A DNA stretch of 64,000 nt, taken from positions 186,001-250,000 of the forward strand of contig NZ_BMOP01000003.1 of the NCBI RefSeq assembly GCF_014647135.1, read 5' to 3'. Positions 47,042 to 55,567 of this stretch are shown here, in pieces. The notes beneath the pieces are model-generated. The model saw only the letters and a list, made by a program, of their open reading frames with translations, was not told the DNA's origin and did not search any database. Source of the DNA: Shewanella xiamenensis (lineage in GTDB: Bacteria; Pseudomonadota; Gammaproteobacteria; Enterobacterales; Shewanellaceae). The number at the start of each line of letters is the position of its first letter. Position 1 is the first letter of the stretch. Position numbers and translations under genes: made by a program.

Positions 47042-47054
47042 TCTCTTTTAGGGA

Positions 47055-47630
47055 TTAATGGATCACCGCGGCATCGTCACTCTCTTCGTGGCTCGGCTCT
47101 GGGCCAAACTCGGAGTAACACAAAATCGCAGCAATGCGCACAAATTCCAGCAATTCAATATAGGCGGTTTCCGACTCTTCATCGTCGGTCACATCGAATT
47201 CCACTTGGGCGATATCGGCCAGATCTTTAATCACTTCACGCACTTCGGCGGAGGCTTTATTGAGCTTAGGCTGGATAATCGCAATGCCCGTTAAAAAGCT
47301 TTGCGTCCAAAGCGATAGCGCCTCAACTCGGTGACTGAGGGATTCTTCCTCTTCGGGAAGCAATGGCATAAAACCAAAATCAAAGTCACTCAAACGAGCA
47401 ACCGAGTCTTGGAACAACTCACACACCAATTGATGTAAAGGTGCAGGCAAAGGCTGACCATCGTTCATCAGGTCAAATAACGGTTTAATCCACAAATCAC
47501 CAGTTTGATCTACACCGCCGCAGATTAAACCCACAAGAGCACCGTGAACTTCCACGGGATGCTGACCAATTTCAGCCGCATCGAGGGCTATTTTTAAGCT
47601 TTCGATACGTAACGAAGGAGGGGTCGCCAT
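47055..47630 (-). CDS. ygfB: UPF0149 family protein YgfB
   Basis: A 191-residue acidic helical protein of the UPF0149/YecA family; the pattern H-G-A-L-V-G-L-I-C-G-G near residue 32 is typical. I chose the ATG at 47630 with TTGGAATC upstream. The biochemical role is unclear; in Pseudomonas YgfB has been linked to gene regulation that affects antibiotic tolerance. It is divergent from zapA. Confidence 0.88.
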   Translation of the reverse strand: MATPPSLRIESLKIALDAAEIGQHPVEVHGALVGLICGGVDQTGDLWIKPLFDLMNDGQPLPAPLHQLVCELFQDSVARLSDFDFGFMPLLPEEEESLSHRVEALSLWTQSFLTGIAIIQPKLNKASAEVREVIKDLADIAQVEFDVTDDEESETAYIELLEFVRIAAILCYSEFGPEPSHEESDDAAVIH

Positions 47631-47855
47631 ATCAGATTCCAATCAGAATTTTCCAGCAGCAATGCTAGCAGAGTTAAAGACTTGAACCAACTCTGATCCG
47701 GTATTCTTGGGGTTGAAGATAAAAATTCCGGCAACTGCTCACACAAGCAGCAAACAAAAGGGCGAATGTGCAATCCATTGGCGGCTTACCTTGCACTTTT
47801 AATATCAGCCCTATATAGTCCGCCCTATCGATGCCAACGAAAGGATCATCTTCGA

Positions 47856-48158
47856 ATGAGTAACAGTGCAGTTGAAATCACCCTGCTGGGGCGCACCTAC
47901 TCTATCGCCTGTCCGAAAGGTCAGGAAGATGCCCTACGCATTGTGGCTCAAGGGGTTGAGCAGCAACTCACCACCCTAAAAAATCGCACGAATAGCTTAA
48001 GCCGCGAAGAAATTGCCATTATGGCGGCGCTGAATATTGGCCACGAGTTGTACCAAGAAAAGCAAAAGAATAAGCATTATATGAAACAAATGGATGACCG
48101 CATCAGCCTGTTGCAGTCAACCTTGGAAAACGCCTTAGTTGAGCGTTCAACCAAATAG
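47856..48158 (+). CDS. zapA: Cell division protein ZapA
   Basis: Small FtsZ-ring stabiliser that crosslinks FtsZ protofilaments. 100 residues: an N-terminal globular part (V-E-I-T-L-L-G-R-T-Y-S-I-A-C-P) and a C-terminal coiled coil (about 60-97). I chose the ATG at 47856 with AAGGA upstream; the frame extends further but without sense. It is followed by the 6S RNA gene, the conserved gammaproteobacterial order. Confidence 0.93.
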   Translation: MSNSAVEITLLGRTYSIACPKGQEDALRIVAQGVEQQLTTLKNRTNSLSREEIAIMAALNIGHELYQEKQKNKHYMKQMDDRISLLQSTLENALVERSTK

Positions 48159-48269
48159 TTTTAGACTGTGCACTCGGTGCCAAGCACCATCTATCTGAGA
48201 AGAGTTGCACAGTGAATGGCTAGCTGGCCTATACTTTTTTAAGCCAAACGATTAGCGATTCAATACCGT

Positions 48270-48455
48270 TTTTGCTCCCTGGGATGCAGGCCAACTGGTA
48301 ATGTCCCTGTGCCGATAATTTTGATCTCAGGGTGAATGCTTTACTGACATTGAGCATGCTCGGCTCGTACCGAGAAGCCTTAGGAGGTAATCATTTACCC
48401 GCCTTGAACCTACGGTTCAAGGGCTACACCGGTAGCGGCATTCTGGGGAGCATCT
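48270..48455 (+). ncRNA. ssrS: 6S RNA
   Basis: Small RNA that binds sigma70 RNA polymerase in stationary phase by mimicking an open promoter. Position between zapA and ygfA is conserved. The closing stem GCTCCCTGGGATGC (about 48274-48287) pairs with GCATTCTGGGGAGC near 48438-48451. The block GAGCATGCTCGG ... CCGAGAAGCCTTA and CCTTGAACC-TACGGTTCAAGGG match E. coli 6S RNA closely. The length of about 185 fits. Ends are estimated; a TATACT at 48231 and a CAATAC at 48261 are candidate -10 elements. Confidence 0.95.
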
Positions 48456-48460
48456 TATTT

Positions 48461-49135
48461 ATGTCTATCACTTCACCTGTCTCGAACTCTTCGGCCTCAA
48501 CAGTCAATGGGCCACATGGCACTCAGCCTGAAATTGACACCAAGTCGCTAAGCCCAAATCTAAGCCGCGCCGAAGTACGCAAACAAATCCGTTTAGCCCG
48601 CCGCTCGCTTTCGACAGAGGTGCAAACCGAGGCAAGCCTTGCCGCATGTCAGCGAATGCTCGAAAAACTCAGCGCGCTGAAGGCCCAGCATGTCGCGCTT
48701 TACCTCACCCACGATGGCGAACTGGCAACCGCTCCGCTTATCAAAGCGCTTTGGCAGCAGGGGATTCACACCTATCTGCCACGGCTGCACCCTTTTAATG
48801 CAGGGCAATTATTGTTTTTGCATTACCACGCCGACTCGCCAATGCTGCCGAATCAATTTGGCATTTTAGAGCCTAAGTTGGATGTGCGTGCCGTGATGCC
48901 GATTGAGCGACTGGATGTGGTGATCACCCCGCTGGTTGCCTTTGATATCAAAGGCAATCGCATGGGCATGGGCGGTGGCTATTACGACAGAACGCTAGCC
49001 AATTGGCATAGCAAAGGTAAACCTCTGCCCATGGGTTACGCCCATGATTGCCAACAAGTACCGAGCCTGCCATGCGAGCATTGGGATGTGCCCTTGCCCA
49101 GTATCATCACCCCAAGTCGAGTATGGGAGTTTTGA
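48461..49135 (+). CDS. ygfA: 5-formyltetrahydrofolate cyclo-ligase
   Basis: Converts 5-formyl-THF to 5,10-methenyl-THF using ATP, returning stored folate to the pool. It has 224 residues with the family motif G-M-G-G-G-Y-Y-D-R-T-L near the C-terminus and R-K-Q-I-R-L-A-R-R near the start of the conserved domain. The first 35 residues are Ser/Thr-rich and not conserved, longer than usual. I chose the ATG at 48461, just after 6S RNA, whose 3' stem supplies GGGGAG as ribosome binding site. It is probably read from the 6S transcript, as in E. coli. Confidence 0.92.
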   Translation: MSITSPVSNSSASTVNGPHGTQPEIDTKSLSPNLSRAEVRKQIRLARRSLSTEVQTEASLAACQRMLEKLSALKAQHVALYLTHDGELATAPLIKALWQQGIHTYLPRLHPFNAGQLLFLHYHADSPMLPNQFGILEPKLDVRAVMPIERLDVVITPLVAFDIKGNRMGMGGGYYDRTLANWHSKGKPLPMGYAHDCQQVPSLPCEHWDVPLPSIITPSRVWEF

Positions 49136-49145
49136 ATTAAGAAGG

Positions 49146-49216
49146 TGCTAGATAACTAGATTCTAGGACCTAGGACCTAGAACCTAGAACCTAAAACCTA
49201 AAACCTAAAATCTAGA
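49146..49216. repeat. Degenerate heptamer array rich in CTAG
   Basis: About ten 7-base units on the pattern N-N-C-T-A-R-R: TGCTAGA, (one extra T), AACTAGA, TTCTAGG, ACCTAGG, ACCTAGA twice, ACCTAAA three times, ATCTAGA. It lies between the ygfA and folM ends. CTAG occurs seven times in 71 bases, although this tetramer is normally rare in enterobacteria-like genomes. Confidence 0.85.
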
Positions 49217-49223
49217 TTCTTTT

Positions 49224-49943
49224 TTACCTTAAATGCCGCCCACCATCGACATTGTGGCTACGCCCAGTGACATAGCGGCTCGCCAATAGATAATCCACCA
49301 AGGCGATAATCTCTTGATTTCCAGCTTCTTTTGGCAAGATGGCCTTGACTAAGGTCTTTTGTCGATAGGCTTCATCATCACTTGGATTAAAAAGGATCAT
49401 CGCCGGCGCAATCGCATTCACTTTGACCTCGGGCGCTAATTTAGCCGCAAAGGATAAAGTTAAATTATCTAGCGCCGCTTTACTGGCCGCATAAGCCATG
49501 TGCTTGGCACTGCCCTTTTCGACCACATAGTCGGTGAAATGGATAATATCGCTGGCGCCAATCTCACCCTCGGCTCCCGCACGTAATTGCGAGGCTAAGG
49601 CTAGGTTTATTTGATAGGGTACGCTCACATGCACCTGCATCATGCGCTGCATCACCTCATGGGGGGCAAGGCTTGGGCTGTTGTCTGGCAACCAGTCAGA
49701 GGCATTATGGATAATAGCGCGGATTTTGGGGTATTGGCTCAATTGCTCAATCAGGGTTTGGAGCTGCGCATTATCGTAAAAATCGCATTGGATTAAGGTC
49801 GCGCCCAAAGACTGCAACTCATCGATGCTGGGATAATGGCTGCGGTAAGTGCCAATCACCTTGTGCCCTTGGGCGAGCAAGTGTTTCGCGAGGGCGTAAC
49901 CAATACGTTTACCCACGCCAGTGATAATAATGGGAGCTGTCAT
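49224..49943 (-). CDS. folM: Dihydromonapterin reductase FolM (short-chain dehydrogenase)
   Basis: NADPH-dependent reductase that makes tetrahydromonapterin and has side activity on dihydrofolate. It has 240 residues, the E. coli length, with the N-terminal cofactor motif T-G-V-G-K-R-I-G and the active Y-A-A-S-K-A-A-L. I chose the ATG at 49943 with AGGA five bases upstream. It converges with ygfA, another folate enzyme. Naming as FolM over a generic short-chain reductase rests on T-G-V-G-K-R-I-G and overall length. Confidence 0.82.
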   Translation of the reverse strand: MTAPIIITGVGKRIGYALAKHLLAQGHKVIGTYRSHYPSIDELQSLGATLIQCDFYDNAQLQTLIEQLSQYPKIRAIIHNASDWLPDNSPSLAPHEVMQRMMQVHVSVPYQINLALASQLRAGAEGEIGASDIIHFTDYVVEKGSAKHMAYAASKAALDNLTLSFAAKLAPEVKVNAIAPAMILFNPSDDEAYRQKTLVKAILPKEAGNQEIIALVDYLLASRYVTGRSHNVDGGRHLR

Positions 49944-50138
49944 ATCCATCCTGTTATTTGCCAAGCACTGATTAAAAGCAAACGCATTTAGCAGATTGTT
50001 AATCACACAATCACGTCACTCATCGCAATAGCTTAATGCCTCTAGCCAAGAGTGTATAACAATTAAAACCGTAAACATGTCGATCTAAATGCCTGGCAAC
50101 TGCGTATACTCAGGGACACACAGTAAGAGGTAGACCTA

Positions 50139-50528
50139 ATGGAACTGCGGATTTTTTACGACGGCAATTGCCCTTTATGTAGCGCTGAAATGCGTCAGCT
50201 TAAAGCGCGCGATCCCCACGACCGAATTGAACTGGTGGATCTTAATGCTGAAAACTTCAGCTCAAGATTCAGCTATATCGATAAAGACTACGCCAATACC
50301 ATTCTCCATGGCGAAACCGCCTCTGGCCAAGTGCTGCTAGGGCTAGATGTCACCTGCAAAGCTTGGGGATTAACGGGTACGCGCCCTTGGGTGCAAGTGC
50401 TACGCTTACCGCTTATCAAACCTATCGCGGATTGGTGCTACCTGAGATTTGCCAAGCACAGATACCGCATCTCTTATTTATTAACGGGCAAGGCGCGCTG
50501 CGACAATCAATGCCAACTGCCTAAGTAG
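50139..50528 (+). CDS. DCC-family thiol-disulfide oxidoreductase (DUF393)
   Basis: A 129-residue protein starting with the defining motif Y-D-G-N-C-P-L-C (Cys11 and Cys14), the CxxC of a thioredoxin-like fold. The rest, including D-L-N-A-E-N-F and the C-terminal L-R-F-A-K-H-R-Y, fits the DCC family. A physiological substrate has not been established. It is divergent from folM and followed by the MITE-like element. Confidence 0.85.
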   Translation: MELRIFYDGNCPLCSAEMRQLKARDPHDRIELVDLNAENFSSRFSYIDKDYANTILHGETASGQVLLGLDVTCKAWGLTGTRPWVQVLRLPLIKPIADWCYLRFAKHRYRISYLLTGKARCDNQCQLPK

Positions 50529-50530
50529 TT

Positions 50531-50809
50531 ATACCAACCGTATTAAATATCTGTTCATTCAGCGGGAGTTCAACGCGCTTTAGACAAGGCGAAGGCTTGA
50601 AGGCATAGTGGTGCTCTGTCGAAAGCCTTAAACGCAGTATAAAGCGCGTTGCCATGCAGTGAACATCAGCCGCCCTTCGGGAGCCTCACAGGCATCCCAC
50701 TCCGGTGTTGCATTGACTTAAAAGGGAATGACCATTTCTGCGTCAATGCGCCTTGGATTGAAATGCCTGTGAGGCTCTGAACTGATTAGATATTTAATGT
50801 GATTGGTAT
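50531..50809. mobile_element. Complete MITE-like element with terminal inverted repeats
   Basis: A 279-bp non-coding element. Its ends ATACCAACCGTATTAAATAT (50531-50550) and the inverse of ATATTTAATGTGATTGGTAT (50790-50809) pair with few mismatches, and similarity continues for about 33 bases. Inside are two nested hairpins: CAACGCGCTTTA (50571-50582) with its exact inverse at 50640-50651, and GCCTCACAGGCAT (50683-50695) with its exact inverse at 50763-50775, itself enclosing GCATTGAC/GTCAATGC. There is no open frame, so it would need a transposase in trans. A matching end fragment lies at 44233-44268. Confidence 0.85.
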
Positions 50810-50847
50810 TAGCCTCAAGTAAGGACTCAATTTTAGCGCATAAAAAA

Positions 50848-50867
50848 ACGGAGCCATTAGGCTCCGT
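50848..50867 (-). terminator. Terminator of mdh
   Basis: ACGGAGCC / GGCTCCGT stem, ATTA loop, followed on the minus strand by a seven-base T-run. Confidence 0.88.
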
Positions 50868-50887
50868 TCTCTCATAATCCAGATAGA

Positions 50888-51823
50888 TTACTTAACGAAA
50901 TCAACGCCTAGTTTGATATCGCCTTTCAGCGTATCTAACATAGAATCACGGGCGTTAGCTTCGAATGCGCTCACTTCACCGTAAGGCAGTACTTTTTCGA
51001 TACCGTTTTTGCCTAACAGCACTGGTTGAGCGAAGAATTCAGCGTGCTCGCTGCCGCCGTCAACGTAAGCACATTCAACGATGTTAGCTTCGCCTTGCAG
51101 ACCACGAACCAGAGACATACCGAAACGGCATGCCGCTTGACCCATAGACAGCGTCGCGCTGCCGCCACCGGCTTTAGCTTCAACCACTTCAGTACCCGCG
51201 TTTTGGATACGTTTAGTTAAAGAAGCCACTTCTTCATCAGAGAAAGTCACGCCTTCAACTTGAGACAGTAATGGCAGAATAGTCACGCCACTGTGGCCGC
51301 CGATCACGTTGATTTTAACGTCAGCAACGTTTAAGCCTTTTAATTCAGCGATGAAAGTCTCAGAACGGATAACGTCCAGAGTGGTCACGCCGAATAAACG
51401 GTTCTTATCGTAAACACCTGCTTTTTTCAGCACTTCAGCAGCAATAGCAACTGTAGTGTTTACTGGGTTAGTGATAATACCCACGAGCGCTTTAGGGCAA
51501 GTCACAGCCACTTTCTCGATCAGGTTGCGAACGATACCTGCGTTGATATTGAACAGATCTGAACGATCCATACCAGGCTTACGTGCAACACCAGCAGAGA
51601 TAAGCACAACGTCAGCACCCACGAGGGCAGGCGTTGGATCTTCACCAGCAAAACCTTTGATTTCAACCGCAGTTGGGATATGGCTCAAGTCAACCGCAAC
51701 ACCCGGAGTTACCGGTGCGATATCGTATAGAGACAGTTGAGAACCCGCAGGTAATTGAGTTTTTAACAGTAGGGCAAGAGCCTGGCCGATACCACCAGCA
51801 GCACCAAGTACAGCAACTTTCAT
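50888..51823 (-). CDS. mdh: Malate dehydrogenase
   Basis: TCA-cycle enzyme, oxidises malate to oxaloacetate with NAD. 311 residues (E. coli 312). NAD motif G-A-A-G-G-I-G-Q at the N-terminus, substrate loop [13 protein letters not shown] with the two catalytic arginines, and catalytic His in G-G-H-S-G-V-T. It is divergent from argR, the conserved order in gammaproteobacteria. Confidence 0.98.
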   Translation of the reverse strand: MKVAVLGAAGGIGQALALLLKTQLPAGSQLSLYDIAPVTPGVAVDLSHIPTAVEIKGFAGEDPTPALVGADVVLISAGVARKPGMDRSDLFNINAGIVRNLIEKVAVTCPKALVGIITNPVNTTVAIAAEVLKKAGVYDKNRLFGVTTLDVIRSETFIAELKGLNVADVKINVIGGHSGVTILPLLSQVEGVTFSDEEVASLTKRIQNAGTEVVEAKAGGGSATLSMGQAACRFGMSLVRGLQGEANIVECAYVDGGSEHAEFFAQPVLLGKNGIEKVLPYGEVSAFEANARDSMLDTLKGDIKLGVDFVK

Positions 51824-51983
51824 AGTTATCTCCGTTATTTCTCGGATATTGTGACATGGATCTATTTTGCGTTGGCGTCACATTACTGGAATGTCACGCT
51901 AATTTCAATTATCCCTTAGTCGTTGATTCAAAGATTTACTAAAACAGCGCGTTGCAATGTTGAATATTTACTCTAGTTCAACA

Positions 51984-52003
51984 AATACATTTATAAATGT
52001 ATT
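51984..52003. promoter_or_regulatory. Perfect 20-bp palindrome between mdh and argR
   Basis: AATACATTTA followed by its exact inverse TAAATGTATT. It lies 110 bases before argR and 160 before mdh and does not match the ARG box or FNR consensus. It is a strong candidate operator for an unnamed factor, or a cruciform. Confidence 0.6.
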
Positions 52004-52019
52004 AGCACAAAGTGAGTTA

Positions 52020-52037
52020 ATTGCATTTTTATTCAGT
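52020..52037. promoter_or_regulatory. Candidate ARG box upstream of argR
   Basis: ATTGCATTTTTATTCAGT matches the ARG box W-N-TGAAT-W4-ATTCA-N-W at all but one of the specified positions (C for A). It lies 75 bases before the argR ATG, as expected for autoregulation. A weaker second half-match (TGAAT-ATTT-ACTCT) lies at 51961-51974. Confidence 0.6.
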
Positions 52038-52112
52038 CATTATGGTTATTTGTTGACAGTTTAACCAAAACTATTCAGAATAAGCCTGTTTTTTTGAATA
52101 AAGAATAAGACT

Positions 52113-52583
52113 ATGCAAACGACCAAGAATCAGGATGACCTTGTTAGAATTTTTAAGGCGATTTTAAAAGAGGAGCGCTTTGGCTCCCAGAGTGAAATCG
52201 TCACCGCCTTGCAAGCAGAAGGCTTTACTAATATAAACCAATCTAAAGTGTCTCGTATGCTCAGCAAGTTCGGTGCCGTGCGCACTCGCAACGCTAAGCA
52301 GGAGATGGTTTATTGCTTACCTGCCGAATTAGGCGTGCCCACTGCGGGCAGCCCGTTAAAGAATTTAGTACTCGATGTTGACCATAACCAAGCGATGATT
52401 GTTGTCCGCACTAGCCCAGGCGCCGCACAATTAATTGCTCGTTTGTTAGACTCCATCGGTAAACCTGAAGGGATTTTGGGAACCATTGCGGGTGACGATA
52501 CGATCTTTATTTGTCCATCTAGCATTCAAGATATCGCCGATACCTTGGAAACCATCAAATCTTTATTCAACTACGCAGAATAA
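52113..52583 (+). CDS. argR: Arginine repressor ArgR
   Basis: Hexameric, arginine-dependent repressor of arginine synthesis. 156 residues. The DNA-binding domain has the recognition helix N-Q-S-K-V-S-R-M-L with the essential Ser-Arg, and the C-terminal arginine-binding domain has [11 protein letters not shown]. It has its own terminator. Confidence 0.97.
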
Positions 52584-52586
52584 AAA

Positions 52587-52610
52587 AACAGGTCAGCTTG
52601 CTGACCTGTT
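52587..52610 (+). terminator. Terminator after argR
   Basis: AACAGGTCAG / CTGACCTGTT stem with a CTTG loop, then CTATTT. Confidence 0.8.
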
Positions 52611-52704
52611 CTATTTCCACTGTATGCTTTTCAGTCCAGCATTAGCCTAATTTCAGGGCTTGTGTCCCGCTTACGTTACAGTATTTAGCCGAATCTCCTC
52701 AGCT

Positions 52705-53337
52705 TTAGTAAGCCACACTGATCCTTTGATTGGGATGCACCGCTTTTTCTGCTTCATCGAGCATGGCTTTGGCGTAATCACTCACCGAAATCCGGCTGCG
52801 GCCATTTGCATCGGTAAAGAAGCTATCGCCACCTAAACGGTAAGAGCCTTCGCTTGCACCAGGGTAGATCTCTGCCGCTGGGCTGACAAAAGTCCAGTTA
52901 ACAGTGGTGTTGGCGGCGCGAAATGCCTTTAATGCTTCACCTTGAGCCAGAGCTTCATCCTTATAGGCAGACGGGAAATCTGGGCTTGAAACCAAGGTTA
53001 CTCCCGGTGCCACTTCTAGACTACCTGCCCCACCGACCCACAATAAACGTGGCACTTTAGCCTGTGGCAATACGGCTAATAGATTATTAACTGTTTTCGC
53101 CACTAAGCCGTGATTCTGCTCGGCGCGGCCGCCCACTGAAGCAATTAACACATCCACGCCTGCAAAGGTTTCAGCGGTTAATGGCTGAGTCAGGTCAACA
53201 CTACGCACTTCTGCCGCCGTTTCACCAAGCTTGCTTGGGTCACGCACTAAGGCAACGACGTCATGACCACGGCTTAAGGCTTCATTTAAAATGGTTCCGC
53301 CAATCCAACCTGATGCACCTAATACTGCAATTTTCAT
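52705..53337 (-). CDS. NmrA-like NAD(P)-binding oxidoreductase
   Basis: A 210-residue Rossmann protein with G-A-S-G-W-I-G-G at the N-terminus, as in the atypical short-chain dehydrogenase (NmrA/NAD(P)H-binding) group. It lacks a clear Y-x-x-x-K catalytic pair, so it may sense redox state or act on quinones. Divergent LysR regulator next door likely controls it. Confidence 0.82.
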   Translation of the reverse strand: MKIAVLGASGWIGGTILNEALSRGHDVVALVRDPSKLGETAAEVRSVDLTQPLTAETFAGVDVLIASVGGRAEQNHGLVAKTVNNLLAVLPQAKVPRLLWVGGAGSLEVAPGVTLVSSPDFPSAYKDEALAQGEALKAFRAANTTVNWTFVSPAAEIYPGASEGSYRLGGDSFFTDANGRSRISVSDYAKAMLDEAEKAVHPNQRISVAY

Positions 53338-53456
53338 TTGATAAGTCTCACTGCTGATTTAAATTGAGACCAGTTTACTTGCGATACTTAGCGTGATAAA
53401 TATCGATAAATGAGCAGGATTGTTTCAGATTGAGATACTAATGGGTGTAATTATAT

Positions 53457-54359
53457 ATGGATAAAATCGCCGCCATGCGTAGCTTTATCGAAGTGGCTAA
53501 CTGTGGCAGCTTTACTAAGGCCGCAGAACACCTCGATCTCAGTCGTTTACAGGTTTCTCGCCATATTCAAGAAATTGAGCAGTGGCTCAGTTTACGCCTG
53601 CTACACCGCACCACCCGCAGCGTTAGCCTGACCTTACAGGGTGAAGAAGCCCTACAATATTGTCAGCGGGTGCTGAGTGAAGTCGCCGCAATGGAAAGCC
53701 GCGCCCATAGTCATAACACTGAATTAGTCGGCAGTATTCGTATTGCCACACCCGTCGGACTTGGGCAGCACAGTCTGTTTGATGTGGTCGATCGCTTTAT
53801 AAAATTGCACTCTAAGGTCAATATTCAGCTGTTAATGTCGGACAGTTTTGCTCAATTAGTGGATGAGCGGGTGGACGTGGCACTGCGCTATACCGAGCAG
53901 CCCGATGAGAATTTGATTGCCCGTAAATTGATGAGCATAGATGCTGTGCTGTGCGCCGCGCCCAGTTACTTGGCTCAAGCCGAGCCGTTAACCGTCCCTA
54001 ACGATCTGCTCAACCATAATTGCCTTATCCATAGCTCGCAGCAACATTGGCAGCTACTCAAGGAGCAACAGAGTGAGCTGATAAAACCTATGGGGAATCT
54101 GATGGCCAATGAAATGGGAGTGCTGGTCAGCGCCGCGTTGCGCGGGCATGGCATTGCCTACTTGCCCTGTGACTTAGCTAATCAATATCTGGCCAGCGGT
54201 CAACTGCAAGAAGTGCTCCCCGAATACACGGCACCAGGCCAAACCCTCTGGGCCGTGTACTTATCTCGCAGCTACCAACAAGCGCTAGTGCGCGCCTTTA
54301 TCGATTTTACCGCTCAGCAATGGCGGCTCGATATCAATAAGTGGACAGCGGCGAGTTAA
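53457..54359 (+). CDS. LysR-family transcriptional regulator
   Basis: A 300-residue regulator with an N-terminal winged helix (M-R-S-F-I-E-V-A-N-C-G-S-F-T-K-A-A-E-H-L, residues about 6-25, then L-S-R-L-Q-V-S-R-H-I) and a C-terminal effector domain with no recognisable ligand. It is of the CrgA-like group that often regulates a divergent oxidoreductase. The adjacent NmrA-like gene, 119 bases away on the other strand, is the likely target. Confidence 0.9.
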   Translation: MDKIAAMRSFIEVANCGSFTKAAEHLDLSRLQVSRHIQEIEQWLSLRLLHRTTRSVSLTLQGEEALQYCQRVLSEVAAMESRAHSHNTELVGSIRIATPVGLGQHSLFDVVDRFIKLHSKVNIQLLMSDSFAQLVDERVDVALRYTEQPDENLIARKLMSIDAVLCAAPSYLAQAEPLTVPNDLLNHNCLIHSSQQHWQLLKEQQSELIKPMGNLMANEMGVLVSAALRGHGIAYLPCDLANQYLASGQLQEVLPEYTAPGQTLWAVYLSRSYQQALVRAFIDFTAQQWRLDINKWTAAS

Positions 54360-54371
54360 GCCCACAAACAA

Positions 54372-54403
54372 AAACGCACTGAGGCTTAAGGCTCAGTGCG
54401 TTT
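54372..54403. terminator. Bidirectional terminator
   Basis: Twelve-bp stem AAACGCACTGAG / CTCAGTGCGTTT. Serves the converging LysR and DyP genes. Confidence 0.85.
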
Positions 54404-54422
54404 AGTCGCGATTTGCTAAGGG

Positions 54423-55364
54423 TTAATTATCGAATTGCATCAAAAAATCTAAGCTTGGGGCGAAAAACGACGAGCCAGTTAACGCACTGGTAAAGTGCAT
54501 CAAGTGATCGTGATTACCCGCACCATCACCAAACACCATGCTATGGAGCATCTTCTCGAAGTGATCCGGTGTGCGGCAGGTTGAAATAAACATCAAACCT
54601 TGTTCTTTGAGCGAGCCGTAAGGCATGCTCTGGCGCAAAATCTCGATGGACTTGCCGTTTTCATCCTTGAGGTTTACCCGCTTGATATGGCTGGTTAATG
54701 GCTTATCTTCCGACTCGTATTCGATGTTGTCTTGCTTGGTACGACCGATAATATCTTCTTGCTTTTTAAGCGGTAATCTATGCCACTTACTCAAGTTGTG
54801 GGCGTACTTTTGTACGTGAATATAGCTGCCGCCCTTAAATTCAGGGTCTTCATCCCCAACCAAGGCGACCTCTTGGCGATGACGCCCTTTCGGGTTTTCG
54901 GTGCCATCGACAAAGCCCGTTAAGTCGCGACTATCCATAAATCTAAAGCCGCGCTCTTCTTCCACTAACTCGACTAAGTCTTCAAACATTTGGCTGATTT
55001 CGTTGGCGACTAAATGCAAAATGTCGTAACGATCGCAACGAAGATGCACAAACAGATCGTATTCGATCGCAGGCGCCTCGCGGTTACCCGCCTGCATCGC
55101 TGGGAAAGGCTTAAGCATTTCGGGGCGAGCATCGGGATAGAGACTGTCCCAATAGTTGGCGCCTATGGCCACAAAACCATTAAATGCACTATCGGAATAC
55201 TGATCCGTCAACTCATAAATATACTGCGCAACGTTGGCAATACAGGGACGCAATTGCGATTCAACGTTATCGTTGTCGCTCGCATTAAACATCAAATAGA
55301 CGCTATGTAAGTTTCCCTCTGCACACACACCTAACTGTTCACGCGGCATATTTTGAATATCCAT
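54423..55364 (-). CDS. DyP-type (dye-decolorising) haem peroxidase
   Basis: Haem peroxidase of about 313 residues. It closely fits the Shewanella TyrA-like DyP. Distinctive motifs: G-F-V-D-G-T-E-N-P (residues 150-158; Asp153 is the catalytic acid), Y-A-H-N-L-S-K-W with the probable haem-ligand His, and the distal Arg in L-R-Q-S-M-P-Y-G. I chose the ATG at 55364 with ACAGGGTG upstream; the frame extends 16 codons further. No signal peptide, no Tat motif and no encapsulin gene nearby, so a cytoplasmic role is likely. The natural substrate is unknown. Confidence 0.9.
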   Translation of the reverse strand: MDIQNMPREQLGVCAEGNLHSVYLMFNASDNDNVESQLRPCIANVAQYIYELTDQYSDSAFNGFVAIGANYWDSLYPDARPEMLKPFPAMQAGNREAPAIEYDLFVHLRCDRYDILHLVANEISQMFEDLVELVEEERGFRFMDSRDLTGFVDGTENPKGRHRQEVALVGDEDPEFKGGSYIHVQKYAHNLSKWHRLPLKKQEDIIGRTKQDNIEYESEDKPLTSHIKRVNLKDENGKSIEILRQSMPYGSLKEQGLMFISTCRTPDHFEKMLHSMVFGDGAGNHDHLMHFTSALTGSSFFAPSLDFLMQFDN

Positions 55365-55493
55365 CTGGTTATCACCCTGTTGTCGATTCATTTTCGGCAA
55401 TATTATCCGCAACTTTACCTGAAAATGACATTAAGTAACGCACAGTTTGTCCGTCTTTGTGATGTAAAGGCCTTTTGAGGCTGAAATATAAAA

Positions 55494-55521
55494 ATTGACG
55501 AGGCCATTACGCCTCGTCAAT
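55494..55521 (-). terminator. Terminator of ggt
   Basis: ATTGACGAGGC / GCCTCGTCAAT stem, 6-base loop; minus-strand TTTT follows. Confidence 0.87.
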
Positions 55522-55567
55522 GTTGTCTATTCTGCATTCGCTTCAGTAGAGCAAAACGAGTGATGCG

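Noticed and set aside
47766..47855. N-terminal extension of ZapA
   Set aside because: The added residues do not resemble ZapA, and the ATG at 47856 has a ribosome binding site and gives the normal length.
49146..49216. CRISPR array
   Set aside because: Units of seven bases without spacers; no cas genes anywhere in the window.
51850..51882. CRP site in the mdh leader
   Set aside because: TGTGAC and GTCACA arms are 21 bases apart, too far for the TGTGA-N6-TCACA arrangement.
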